Assembly (NCBI GenBank): GCA_945787845.1
Contig: CALZJH010000007.1
Coordinates: 62,001-126,000, forward strand
Source: an uncultured Woeseiaceae bacterium
GTDB lineage: Bacteria > Pseudomonadota > Gammaproteobacteria > Steroidobacterales > Woeseiaceae
Direction: 5' to 3'
Length of the DNA stretch: 64,000 nt
Part shown: in pieces, positions 40,032-49,162 of the stretch
How positions within the stretch are numbered: position 1 is the first letter of the stretch
How the letters are laid out: every line of letters starts with the position of its first letter
Notes under the pieces: generated by a model
The model's input: only the letters and a program-made list of their open reading frames with translations
What the model was told of the DNA's origin: nothing
Databases searched by the model: none
Position numbers and translations under genes: made by a program

Positions 40032-41378
40032 TCAGTTCATCGCCTCGGCGAAGGCCGCGATGCAGACATCGATGTCGGCTGCGGTTTTGGTTTCCGTGGC
40101 GCAGACCAGCAAGGCGTCTGTCCCGGCGTCGTTCGTCAGATCGAATCCGCCAAGAATGTTCTTGTCCGCCAGCGCCTTTAGAATCGGCGCGACAGGCCGG
40201 TCGAGTTTGAGCGCCACTTCGTGGAAGTAAGGACCGCCGTACAAGCGCTCGATGCCGTCGATGGCGCACAGGCCCTCCACGAGCCGGGTCGTGTTCTCAT
40301 GCGATTTGCGTCCGACCTGTGCGAGGCCGTCGACACCAAGCAGCGACATGTAGATTGTCGCGGCCGTGACCATCAGCCCCTGGTTCGTGCAGATGTTCGA
40401 GGTCGCCTTCGAGCGGCGAATATGCTGCTCTCGCGCCTGCAGGGTCAGGGCAAAGCCCGGATTGCCATCAAGGTCGGTCGTGCGACCGACAATGCGTCCC
40501 GGCATCTGCCGGACATGTTTCTGCTTGCAGGTCATGTAGCCGAAATACGGTCCGCCCGACGACAGCGGCACACCCAGCGGCTGGCCCTCGCCGCAGGCGA
40601 TATCCACGCCCTGCTCACCCCAGTGCCCGGGCGCCTTGAGCAGCGCCAGCGTCATCGGGTTGGCGATGCCGATCGCGAATGCGCCCTCTGCGTGCGCCCA
40701 GTCCGTAAGGCGGTCTACATCCTCGAGCGTGCCGGGGAACGTCGGCTGCTGCATCACCACGGCCACGGGATTCCGTCCTTCGGGTAACTGGTCGAACGCG
40801 ACGTTGCCGGTCGTCGCATCGACGGGTAGCCATTCGAAGGTCAGCCCCTGACTGCCGGCGATCGCCTCGGCAACGTGTTCGTACACGGGGTTTACGCCAG
40901 GCGCGAACAACACCAGGCCGGACTTGACGCGCCGATTGGCGCGCACCGCCATGAGAGCGGCTTCCGCAAGACCGGAGGCGCCGTCGTACAATGACGCGTT
41001 GCTGACATCGAGACCCGTCAGCTCCGTAATCATGGTCTGGTACTCGTAAATCGTCTGCAGTGTCCCCTGGCTGGCTTCGGCCTGGTACGGCGTGTACGCG
41101 CTGTAGAACTCGCCGCGCGTCGCAATGTCCCAGACAGCCGTCGGGATGTGGTGCTCGTAGGCACCCGCACCGATAAAGCACAGCGGCGATCCGTCCATTG
41201 CGGCGCGCTCGCGCATCAGGCGGGATATTTCCATCTCGCTGAGCGCCTCGGGCACTTCATGCAGGTGATCGATTCGCAGTTCGGCGGGAATCTCGTCGAA
41301 CAGGTCTTCGATCGAGTCGGCGCCGATCGCCGCGAGCATTTCCCGAGTGTCTTTCTCGGTATGTGGAATAAACGGCAT
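40032..41378 (-). CDS. gcvPA: Glycine dehydrogenase (decarboxylating) subunit 1
   Basis: This is the N-terminal half of the split P-protein. The 448 residues start [21 protein letters not shown] and contain [38 protein letters not shown] and [29 protein letters not shown]. The split form is typical of archaea and many bacteria, whereas E. coli has one long GcvP. It lies ten bases after gcvH and one base before tpx. Confidence 0.96.
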   Translation of the reverse strand: MPFIPHTEKDTREMLAAIGADSIEDLFDEIPAELRIDHLHEVPEALSEMEISRLMRERAAMDGSPLCFIGAGAYEHHIPTAVWDIATRGEFYSAYTPYQAEASQGTLQTIYEYQTMITELTGLDVSNASLYDGASGLAEAALMAVRANRRVKSGLVLFAPGVNPVYEHVAEAIAGSQGLTFEWLPVDATTGNVAFDQLPEGRNPVAVVMQQPTFPGTLEDVDRLTDWAHAEGAFAIGIANPMTLALLKAPGHWGEQGVDIACGEGQPLGVPLSSGGPYFGYMTCKQKHVRQMPGRIVGRTTDLDGNPGFALTLQAREQHIRRSKATSNICTNQGLMVTAATIYMSLLGVDGLAQVGRKSHENTTRLVEGLCAIDGIERLYGGPYFHEVALKLDRPVAPILKALADKNILGGFDLTNDAGTDALLVCATETKTAADIDVCIAAFAEAMN

Positions 41379-41388
41379 TAGTCTTTTC

Positions 41389-41784
41389 TCAGTCGTCTAG
41401 CTCGTCAAGGACTTGCTGGTAGGCGTCCGGCGTCATGAGCTCGCTCTCATCGAGGCCGTCGGCAAGCGCCATGCGAACGATCCAGCCGTCGCCATAGGGA
41501 TCCGCGTTGATCTTCTCCGGATCGTCACTCAGATCCTCGTTAACAGCGGCAACACGGCCAGCGACCGGTGCATAGACGTCCGATGCCGCCTTGACCGATT
41601 CGACAACGGCCATTTCGCCGCCGGCATCGACATCCTGGTCGACTTCGGGCAGTTCGACGTACACAAGGTCGCCCAGTGCCGTCGCAGCATGGTCGGTAAT
41701 TCCGATTGTCACACTGCCGTCGGCTTCGCGGCGCAGCCATTCATGGTCGTTTGTAAAAAGGAGATCTCCCGGCAATTCACTCAT
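41389..41784 (-). CDS. gcvH: Glycine cleavage system H protein
   Basis: GcvH carries the lipoyl arm that shuttles the aminomethyl group. The 131 residues include [19 protein letters not shown] and the lipoylation site Lys65 ([14 protein letters not shown]), ending in a normal acidic C-terminus. LipB encoded at 15604 is expected to modify it. It sits between gcvT and gcvPA. Confidence 0.97.
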   Translation of the reverse strand: MSELPGDLLFTNDHEWLRREADGSVTIGITDHAATALGDLVYVELPEVDQDVDAGGEMAVVESVKAASDVYAPVAGRVAAVNEDLSDDPEKINADPYGDGWIVRMALADGLDESELMTPDAYQQVLDELDD

Positions 41785-41816
41785 TGTTTGCTCCCGTTAG
41801 CTTTGTTGTTCCGGCA

Positions 41817-42908
41817 TTACACATCGATGCGTACTTGCCCGTTACGCACGAACGGCGTCTTCACGATCCGCGCGTTCAGAAGTTTCCCCCGGACATCCAC
41901 CTGGACCCGGTCGTAGTCGCCCGCAGGCACACGCGCGAGCGCGATGGAACGCCCGATGGTCGGCGAAAATCCGCCGCTCGTGATCTCACCCTCACCAACG
42001 CCGTCGACGACGACCCTTTGGTGATTGCGAAGCACGCCCTTGTCTTCAAGTAACAGACCGACGAAGCGCTGTCTGTCCGGGGAGTTACGTAGCGCCTCGA
42101 TAGCGCTGCGCCCGACGAAGGCGCGCTCGGCCGGCTCCCAGGCCACGGTCCATGCAAGACCCGCGTCCAGCGGCGAGATCGTCTCGTCCATATCGGAGCC
42201 ATAGAGGTTCATGGCGGCCTCGAGTCGCAGCGTATCGCGTGCGCCGAGCCCGCAGGGCGCGACGCCGGCTGCCAGCAGGCGGTCCCAGACGGCATGGGCA
42301 TCAGCCGCGGGCATCACGATCTCCCAGCCATCCTCGCCCGTGTAGCCTGTGCGGGCAACGAACCACTCGCCGGCCTCCATGCCGTAGAACGGCTTTAACC
42401 CGAGGGCCGCTTCGCGGTATTCAGCATCGATACACGGGGCAGCCAGTGCGCGCGCCCTGGGCCCCTGCACGGCGATCATTGCCAGCTCGGAACGTTCAAC
42501 CACCTCGACATCGAACGCTTTGGCCTGCTCGCGAATCCACGCCAGGTCTTTTTCGCGCGTAGCCGCGTTTACAACCATGCGGTAACGGGTATCGCTCAGG
42601 TAGTAGATGATCAGGTCATCGATGACGCCGCCTGCGTCGTTCAGCATGCAGGTGTAGAGTGCCTTGCCGTAGTCCTTTAGCTTACCCACATCGTTGGCGA
42701 CGAGGTGCCGCAGGAAGTCACGGGCCCGCTCGCCACCAAGGTCGACGATCGTCATGTGCGACACGTCGAACACGCCGGCACCCTGGCGCACGGCGTGATG
42801 TTCTTCCTTCTGCGAACCGTAATGCAGCGGCATATCCCAGCCACCGAAATCGACGATCCGTGCACCGGCTTCAACGTGCTTGTCGTAGTACGGCGTTTTT
42901 GCACCCAT
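41817..42908 (-). CDS. gcvT: Aminomethyltransferase (glycine cleavage T protein)
   Basis: GcvT releases ammonia and makes methylene-THF from the H-protein intermediate. The 363 residues begin [29 protein letters not shown] and contain [28 protein letters not shown] and the C-terminal [16 protein letters not shown]. It is the first gene of the operon. Its leader holds a glycine riboswitch about 45 bases upstream of the ATG. Confidence 0.97.
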   Translation of the reverse strand: MGAKTPYYDKHVEAGARIVDFGGWDMPLHYGSQKEEHHAVRQGAGVFDVSHMTIVDLGGERARDFLRHLVANDVGKLKDYGKALYTCMLNDAGGVIDDLIIYYLSDTRYRMVVNAATREKDLAWIREQAKAFDVEVVERSELAMIAVQGPRARALAAPCIDAEYREAALGLKPFYGMEAGEWFVARTGYTGEDGWEIVMPAADAHAVWDRLLAAGVAPCGLGARDTLRLEAAMNLYGSDMDETISPLDAGLAWTVAWEPAERAFVGRSAIEALRNSPDRQRFVGLLLEDKGVLRNHQRVVVDGVGEGEITSGGFSPTIGRSIALARVPAGDYDRVQVDVRGKLLNARIVKTPFVRNGQVRIDV

Positions 42909-42931
42909 AGGACTTATCCGTTCGTTAAAAC

Positions 42932-42946
42932 AAAAAAACAGGGGCG
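42932..42946 (-). terminator. Probable riboswitch expression platform (U-run with competing GC segment)
   Basis: On the transcript strand, CGCCCC (42946-42941) is followed after two bases by seven U residues (42938-42932), before the gcvT ATG. CGCCCC is complementary to GGGGCG inside the aptamer core (43031-43026). Pairing the two would disrupt the aptamer and put a GC stem next to a U-run. That fits an ON switch in which glycine prevents termination. The pairing is inferred by eye and has not been folded. Confidence 0.45.
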
Positions 42947-42954
42947 GCAGGCTG

Positions 42955-43053
42955 GCCTCTCTCCAGAGCTGATCAGCGCTTACAGTCCTTCTGCCTGAGC
43001 GTTTCCGAGCGAGTTGCGCCTTCGGCGCCCCGATCCAACGGGGTCTCTTCTGC
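42955..43053 (-). ncRNA. Glycine riboswitch (single aptamer visible)
   Basis: The transcript-strand sequence shows the conserved core in order: GCAGAAGAGACC at the 5' side, GGGGCGCCGAAGGCGCAA, then GGAAACGCUCAGGCAGAAGGAC, and the closing CUCUGGAGAG. These are the diagnostic glycine aptamer elements. Only one aptamer is evident; the following 50 bases do not repeat the core. It precedes gcvT and so should switch the whole gcvT-gcvH-gcvPA-tpx-gcvPB operon on when glycine is plentiful. Confidence 0.9.
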
Positions 43054-43057
43054 GAAC

Positions 43058-43087
43058 GCTATAGATCAGTGGCCGCATGATAGCCAA
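43058..43087 (-). promoter_or_regulatory. Candidate promoter of the gcv riboswitch transcript
   Basis: On the minus strand TTGGCT (43087-43082) is followed after 18 bases by TATAGC (43063-43058). Transcription would begin near 43051, at the 5' edge of the riboswitch, which supports the call. Confidence 0.5.
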
Positions 43088-43156
43088 TGCGCCTGTCAGT
43101 TGCCAGCAGCGACACGGCCAGTAACAATGCGTCGCTACGAGAATCAGGGGCTTGGC

Positions 43157-44893
43157 ATGAGAAAATTGATGTTCGTGTTGCTGTGGCTGTCCGTTGCAGG
43201 AACAACCGCCGCGGATACGACGGCAGACTTCAAAAACCTGCTCGATGAGCACTGGGAGTGGACGCTCGCGAATACGCCGCTACTGGCCTCATCCCTCGGC
43301 GACCGTCGTTACAACCGGACGTGGGGCGACAACGGCCCCTCGGGCATCGAACGCAAGCATATTGAGACGCGCGATTTCCTGCGCCGCACCTATGCCATTG
43401 ACCGCGGGTCACTGTCCGCAGCGGATCAGCTCAACTACGAGCTGTTCCGTCGACTGTTGCAGGACGATGTGGACGGACACCAGTTCCAGGGCCACCTGTT
43501 GCCATTCGATCACCAGGGTGGCGTGCAGAATCTCGATAGTGTCACCAATCGCCTGCGCCTCGAAACAGTGCAGGACTTCGACGACTGGCTCGCGCGGCTC
43601 GACAAGATCGATGCGGTCATAGACCAGACCATCGAACTGGCTGAAAAGGGACGCAAGGAAGGTATCGTGTCGCCGGCGGTACTCATGCAACGAATACCGG
43701 ACCAGATCGCAGCCCAGCTGGTTGAGTTTCCTTCTGACAGCCCGTTCTTCAGGCCGTTTGCCGACTTGCCGGAGTCTTTCTCGCCCGCCGATCGCGAGCG
43801 TCTGCGCGCCGCCGCCACGGCAACTATCGAGAAGACCGTGCTGCCCGCGTACCGGAAACTGGACCGCTACTTTGACCGGAAGTACCTGCCGGCGGCTCGC
43901 GCGAGCATCGGCCTGTCGGAATTGCCGAACGGTAACGCCTGGTACGAACACCTCAGCCGCTCCTTCACGACCACGAGGCTATCGCCCGACGAGATCCATC
44001 GCATCGGCCTCAATGAGGTGAAGCGCATTCGCGACGAGATGCAGCAGATCATCGTCGAGGTCGGCTTTGACGGGAGCTTCCTGGAGTTCCTCGTGCACTT
44101 GCGCACCGACCCTCAGTTTTACTTCGACGACCCGGAGGATCTTTACACGGAGTACCTGGCGACAACCAAGCGCATTGATCCCGAGCTGGTCAAACTGTTC
44201 GGGCGACTGCCGCGAATGCCCTACGGCGTCAAACCTATCCCAGACTCGATCGCTCCTGACACGACCACGGCTTACTACAATCGGCCTGCGGCCGACGGCA
44301 GCCGCGCCGGCATCTACTACGTCAACCTGTACAAGCCCGAGGTCCGTCCGAAGTATGAGATCGAGGTGCTGAGCGTGCACGAAGCCATGCCCGGGCATCA
44401 CCTGCAGCTCGCGCTGCAGCAGGAGCTCGGGGACCTGCCCAATTTCCGCCGCTTCATGGGCTTCACCGCGTTCGTCGAAGGCTGGGGACTGTACAGCGAA
44501 CGCCTCGGTTACGACCTCGGTCTGTACGAGGATCCATATTCACGTTTCGGACAGCTGACTTATGACATGTGGCGCGCCGTGCGCCTGGTCGTTGATACCG
44601 GCATGCATTACAAGGGCTGGACCCGCCAGCAGGCGATCGACTTCTTCAAGGACAATGCGGCCAAGACCGAACACGACATCGTCAATGAGATCGACCGCTA
44701 CATCGCCTGGCCGGGCCAGGCTCTCGCCTACAAGGTCGGCCAGCTCAAAATCCTGCAGATTCGATCGCGCGCCGAGGTGCAGCTGCGCGACGACTTTGAC
44801 ATCCGCGCCTTCCACGACGAGCTGCTGGGCGCCGGCGCATTGCCGCTCGACCTGCTCGAGCAGCGCATGGACAAGTGGCTCGCCGCGCAGTAG
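43157..44893 (+). CDS. DUF885 family metallopeptidase-like protein, exported
   Basis: From the ATG at 43157, with AGGGG eight bases upstream, the product is 578 residues. The signal peptide is MRKLMFVLLWLSVAGTTAAD. The putative zinc site HEAMPGHHLQ begins at His408, followed downstream by FVEGWGLYSERLGYDLGLYEDP and the C-terminal PGQALAYKVGQLKILQIR, all typical of DUF885. These proteins resemble M32-like carboxypeptidases, and substrates are mostly unknown. It diverges from the gcv operon and converges on the VPS10-like gene. Confidence 0.9.
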   Translation: MRKLMFVLLWLSVAGTTAADTTADFKNLLDEHWEWTLANTPLLASSLGDRRYNRTWGDNGPSGIERKHIETRDFLRRTYAIDRGSLSAADQLNYELFRRLLQDDVDGHQFQGHLLPFDHQGGVQNLDSVTNRLRLETVQDFDDWLARLDKIDAVIDQTIELAEKGRKEGIVSPAVLMQRIPDQIAAQLVEFPSDSPFFRPFADLPESFSPADRERLRAAATATIEKTVLPAYRKLDRYFDRKYLPAARASIGLSELPNGNAWYEHLSRSFTTTRLSPDEIHRIGLNEVKRIRDEMQQIIVEVGFDGSFLEFLVHLRTDPQFYFDDPEDLYTEYLATTKRIDPELVKLFGRLPRMPYGVKPIPDSIAPDTTTAYYNRPAADGSRAGIYYVNLYKPEVRPKYEIEVLSVHEAMPGHHLQLALQQELGDLPNFRRFMGFTAFVEGWGLYSERLGYDLGLYEDPYSRFGQLTYDMWRAVRLVVDTGMHYKGWTRQQAIDFFKDNAAKTEHDIVNEIDRYIAWPGQALAYKVGQLKILQIRSRAEVQLRDDFDIRAFHDELLGAGALPLDLLEQRMDKWLAAQ

Positions 44894-44930
44894 ACCTGCG
44901 CAGCGAGCGACTCGCCGCTATTCCTCTGTC

Positions 44931-47900
44931 CTAGTCAGCAGACCACTCAGGAATCCTGCCCGGCGTCCACGGTGCACCCTTGATTTCGAGTGCATTCTCC
45001 AGCGCAGCCAGGTCGCGCTCGAGTAAGCGCAGCGACTGCAATGCGGCTTTGAATTCCTGCGCGGCCACGGCATAGGAGTCCCTGAAATTACCGCCGACTG
45101 CCGACTGCGAGTAGACGAGTGTGCCGTACAGGGATCCCGCACGATTGGCGACGGACATCGGTACGGGCTCATTGCGGCTGGCGATCGTGCTGTCGCCATG
45201 AATCGCAACACTGATGTCGGCGAGTCGCGTAGCCAATTGCTGCAGCACGTCCCGCTCGGCCTCACCCGCGGACGGGGTCACGACGAGCGCGGCACGTACG
45301 TGCGCAATGCGGTTCTGAATTTCCCCGATGGCCGCCGAGCTGCCGGCAACCGCCCGCTGCAGGCTCGCCACCTGCAGCTGGAAGTCCTGCAACGCCCTGC
45401 GATCCGAGCTTATTTCGGGACTTGCCTTCAGCTCCTTAACGGTGAAGGACTGCGTGTCGCCGGTTTCAGTAAGCATGCCGTCGCGTTCGATCGCGAGTCG
45501 TGCCGTATAGCGGCCCGGCAGAACCATCGGGCCCGTCGGCGGCTGCACCCAGTAAGGCAGCTCACCGGGCGGCTCGATGCTCACCGGGTCCGGCGGCGGC
45601 AGGCGCAAATCCCAGGCGCTGCGGTGCAGGCCCTTGCCTGACTCCGCCGGCACCTGCCTGACGAGCCTGCCGGCCGGGTCCCGGATCATGATGTACAGGG
45701 CCGGATCCTGCTCGCGGTCTTCGGCACGCAGTGCATCCCAGGATGGGTAAGGCGTATCGCCCCCCTCTTTCTCGATTTCGATCTCGCGTTCGCGACGTGC
45801 CGCCTGGCGTGACTTGAGTCCGTCTTCCAGGTAGTAGGTGAAGACGGCACCGAACGGCGGGTTCGGAGCCGTGAAAAACTCGGCGCCCATCGAGCCTTTT
45901 TCGCGTGCATCCCACAGGTCGCCCTCGATGTACAGCCACGGATCGCGCACACCGAATAACTCGATGTCATCGAGCGTCTGTGCACCGGTCCGCAACGCCG
46001 TGTAGTCGTCGAGAATGTAAATGCCGCGCCCGAAGGTACCGACAACGAGGTCGTTCTCGCGCGCCTGAATCTCGATGTCGCGCACAGAGATCGTCGGGAA
46101 GTTGTTTTTCAGCTGGTGCCAGGAGCCGCCACCATCCTGCGTGAAGAAGAGACCGAATTCCGTACCGACAAACAACAGGTTCGGATTCACGTGATCTTCG
46201 ACAATCGTGTGCGCCGAGCCGCGCTCCGGCAGGTCGCTGCTGATCGACTTCCAGGTTCGTCCGCGGTTCTCGGACTTGACGACGTAAGGCTTGTAGTCAC
46301 CGCGCTTGTGATTGTCGATGACCGCGTATACGACGTCGATGTCGTGTGCTGAGGACAGTACATCCTCGATGTACGACATGTCGGGAACACGGTCGAATTT
46401 CGTCGTTCTGCGCCAGTTCGCGCCGCCATCCTCGGTCACGTTGATCACGCCATCGTCGGTACCGACGTAGATCAGTCCCTCCTCGATTGGGCTTTCGCTG
46501 ATGCCGATCGCACTGCCGTAGATCGACGTCGAGTCGTTCTTCGCGATCGTATCGACGCCCCAGACCCGCCCCATGACCTTGAGCTGGTTGCGATCCAGCT
46601 GACGCGTCAGGTCCGGGCTGACCTTGCGCCAGCTATCGCCGCGGTCATCCGAGCGGAAGAGATACTCGGCCGCATAGTACAAGCGCTGTGGCGCGTGCGG
46701 GCTGACGATGAGCGGCGTATTCCAGTTCCACTTGTAGTTGTCTTCGCCGCTTTCCGGGTACGGCGTGATGTAGACCCGCTCCTGGGTACGGCGGTCATAG
46801 CGCGCGAGGCCGCCGTACTGGTACTGCGCGTAGAGAATGTCCGGGTCGGTCGGGTCGAACTGAGGCTCATAGCCATCGCCACCGAGCACCATCGTCCAGT
46901 CTGAATTGGTGATGCCGTGCACGACTGTCGTTCGCGACGGCGCACACAGCGAATTGTTGTCCTGCGTTCCTCCGCACACGTTGTAAAACGGCGCGTCGTA
47001 GTCGGGCTGGATACGATAGAACTGGGCGATCGACAGGTTGCGCACGTGACGCCAGGTGCCGCCGCGATCCCACGACTCGTAGATGCCGCCGTCGCCACCG
47101 ATAATCAGGTGCTTGGTATTGTCGGGATCGATCCAGAGTGCATGATCGTCGACGTGACGCCACTGGTTCGAAATCGGCGCAAACGTCTTGCCCCCGTCCT
47201 CCGACATGTTCGTGAACGTGTTCAGCGAGTAGACGCGCTCTGCGTTTTGCGGGTCCACCACCAGCTCGTTGTAGTACTGCGGGCTCGTGGTCATGTACGA
47301 GGAACGCTTGCTCCAGTTGCTGCCGAAATCGGTGGAACGATAAACACCACGTTCTTCATCACTGGCCTCGATGATCGCGTAGATCATGTCGTCGTCACTT
47401 GGTGCCGTCGCGAGTCCGATGCGTCCCATATGGTCGCCGGGCAAACCTGAGGTGACTTTCGTCCATGTCTTGCCGCGGTCCGTGCTCTTGTGAATCGCGC
47501 TGCCGGGACCGCCGTTGATCAGGACCCAGACGTGACGCCGGCGCTGGTAGCTGGACGCAACGATGACATCAGGGTTATTCGGGTCGACGACGAATTCGTT
47601 GACGCCCGTGTGCTCATCGATCTCGAGGATACGCTCCCAGCTGTCGCCGCCGTCGAGCGTCCTGTACAGACCGCGATCACCGCCCGCGTTCCACAGAGGT
47701 CCCTGTGCCGCAACCAGTACCTCATCGGAGTCTTCCGGGTTGATCCAGATCTGGCTGATGTGGCCGGAGTCCTTGAGCCCGGTGTTGTGCCAGCTCTTGC
47801 CGCCGTCCGTCGACTTGTACACGCCATCGCCATAGGCCACGCTGCGCTGTGCATTGTTTTCACCCGTGCCGACCCAGATGGTCTGCGTATCGCCGGGGTC

Positions 47901-48200
47901 AATTTCGACAACGCCGATCGCATACGATCCCTCGTTGTCAAAGATCGGATTCCAGGTGATGCCGGCATTGTCTGTTTTCCACAGGTTGCCGGACGACACC
48001 GCCACGAGGTACTCGTGGTCCCCGCCCGGGTAAAAGGCGAAGTCGGAGATGCGGCCCGATGTGATCGCGGTGCCAATGTGGCGCAGCGGTAGCGACGCAA
48101 GTGGGTTACCCTCGTCCTCTTCGTCAGCCGCGTGGCTTTCCAGGACCAGGCCCGGAATCAGGAACATACCGATAACAAGCAAACGTATAAAAGAGATCAT
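44931..48200 (-). CDS. Exported VPS10/sortilin-like beta-propeller protein (BNR/Asp-box repeats)
   Basis: This 1089-residue protein has a signal peptide (MISFIRLLVIGMFLIPGLVL, cleavage near SHA-AD). It then has a long array of beta-propeller repeats with Asp-box motifs: SSGNLWKTDNAGITW, KSTDGGKSWHN, RTLDGGDSWER, KSTDRGKTWTK, RSTDFGSNWSK, SEDGGKTF, TEDGGANW, SENRGRTWKS and TQDGGGSWHQ. The last 300 residues are different: a beta-rich stretch, then a probable helical tail (LQDFQLQVASLQRAV). The family is annotated as sortilin-like or glycosyl-hydrolase-like, but no active site is identified. Its ATG shares a base with the stop of the ATP-grasp gene, so it belongs to that operon. Confidence 0.85.
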   Translation of the reverse strand: MISFIRLLVIGMFLIPGLVLESHAADEEDEGNPLASLPLRHIGTAITSGRISDFAFYPGGDHEYLVAVSSGNLWKTDNAGITWNPIFDNEGSYAIGVVEIDPGDTQTIWVGTGENNAQRSVAYGDGVYKSTDGGKSWHNTGLKDSGHISQIWINPEDSDEVLVAAQGPLWNAGGDRGLYRTLDGGDSWERILEIDEHTGVNEFVVDPNNPDVIVASSYQRRRHVWVLINGGPGSAIHKSTDRGKTWTKVTSGLPGDHMGRIGLATAPSDDDMIYAIIEASDEERGVYRSTDFGSNWSKRSSYMTTSPQYYNELVVDPQNAERVYSLNTFTNMSEDGGKTFAPISNQWRHVDDHALWIDPDNTKHLIIGGDGGIYESWDRGGTWRHVRNLSIAQFYRIQPDYDAPFYNVCGGTQDNNSLCAPSRTTVVHGITNSDWTMVLGGDGYEPQFDPTDPDILYAQYQYGGLARYDRRTQERVYITPYPESGEDNYKWNWNTPLIVSPHAPQRLYYAAEYLFRSDDRGDSWRKVSPDLTRQLDRNQLKVMGRVWGVDTIAKNDSTSIYGSAIGISESPIEEGLIYVGTDDGVINVTEDGGANWRRTTKFDRVPDMSYIEDVLSSAHDIDVVYAVIDNHKRGDYKPYVVKSENRGRTWKSISSDLPERGSAHTIVEDHVNPNLLFVGTEFGLFFTQDGGGSWHQLKNNFPTISVRDIEIQARENDLVVGTFGRGIYILDDYTALRTGAQTLDDIELFGVRDPWLYIEGDLWDAREKGSMGAEFFTAPNPPFGAVFTYYLEDGLKSRQAARREREIEIEKEGGDTPYPSWDALRAEDREQDPALYIMIRDPAGRLVRQVPAESGKGLHRSAWDLRLPPPDPVSIEPPGELPYWVQPPTGPMVLPGRYTARLAIERDGMLTETGDTQSFTVKELKASPEISSDRRALQDFQLQVASLQRAVAGSSAAIGEIQNRIAHVRAALVVTPSAGEAERDVLQQLATRLADISVAIHGDSTIASRNEPVPMSVANRAGSLYGTLVYSQSAVGGNFRDSYAVAAQEFKAALQSLRLLERDLAALENALEIKGAPWTPGRIPEWSAD

Positions 48201-49162
48201 TAACTTCCCCGTTCTACCTTGAATTCCCGCCGCGCTATGGCAGCGCGTTCTTGTGGTGATGCCAGCACATCATGAATGTCGTCGATGCGCGCGAGTCGAT
48301 GTGCGAGGCCGGTGCCATTCGCGATCTGGATATTGAGACCCGGCCGCGCATTCATCTCCAGAATCAGCGGCCCGCGGTCACGGTCGATCACCATGTCGAC
48401 ACCCAGGTAACCCAGACCCGTTACCTCGAAGCCTTTCGCGGACGTCTCGAGAATAAATTCCCATTGCGGGATCCCAAGCCCCGCAACCAGCGCACCCGTA
48501 TCGGGGTGTTCGTCGACGATTTCGTCATTGAGCACGCCTTTGAGCGTTACACCGTTGCCCATATCGACGCCGGCGCCCACGGCGCCCTGGTGCAGATTCG
48601 CCTTGCCATCCGAAGCTCGGGTAGGCAGGCGCACCATCGCCATGGCGGGGTAACCACGGTATACAACAACCCGAATGTCGGGCACGCCCTGGTAGCTGAC
48701 GTCGGCAAAAACCGGGTCAAAGTGCACGCAATACTCAATAAGCGCCTTGTCGCGATTGCCGCTGAGGCTGTACTGCCCGCCTACGATGTTTGAAATATGG
48801 TGTTCGATCTCGCCTTTGGAGATCAGAACGCCGCTGCTCAGTCGAAAACTGTCGCGCTTGCGTTCGCTGCGGCCCGTTACAACGAGGATGCCGTCGCCCC
48901 CACTGCCCTGCGCCGGCTTGATGACAAAGCTCTTGAGCTCCCCGACCATCTCGGCAAACTGCCGCACCTGCCACTGATGTTCGATAATGCCGTACAGGTC
49001 GGGGACCGCCATACCGGCCTTGAGAGCCAGTTCCTTGGTCAATGCCTTGTCGTCGACGCGGGGGTAGTACCGCCGGGGATTGAGCTGCATGATGAAATCG
49101 GCGTTACGTTCATTGAGCCCAAGCACGCCTTTTCGCCGCAGGTTTTGCGCCACGGAAAACAT
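48200..49162 (-). CDS. RimK-like ATP-grasp ligase (alpha-L-glutamate ligase-like)
   Basis: The 320-residue sequence has ATP-grasp features: SFVIKPAQGSGGDGILVV for ATP binding, and GYLGVDMVIDRDRGPLILEMNARPGLNIQIANGTGL with the metal-binding acidic residues and the family ending. It starts with VLGLNERNADFIMQLNPRRYYPRVDDK. This matches the RimK-related family that usually accompanies the transglutaminase-7TM protein encoded just upstream. The substrate is unknown; peptide or amino-acid ligation is the family expectation. It overlaps both neighbours by one base. Confidence 0.88.
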   Translation of the reverse strand: MFSVAQNLRRKGVLGLNERNADFIMQLNPRRYYPRVDDKALTKELALKAGMAVPDLYGIIEHQWQVRQFAEMVGELKSFVIKPAQGSGGDGILVVTGRSERKRDSFRLSSGVLISKGEIEHHISNIVGGQYSLSGNRDKALIEYCVHFDPVFADVSYQGVPDIRVVVYRGYPAMAMVRLPTRASDGKANLHQGAVGAGVDMGNGVTLKGVLNDEIVDEHPDTGALVAGLGIPQWEFILETSAKGFEVTGLGYLGVDMVIDRDRGPLILEMNARPGLNIQIANGTGLAHRLARIDDIHDVLASPQERAAIARREFKVERGS

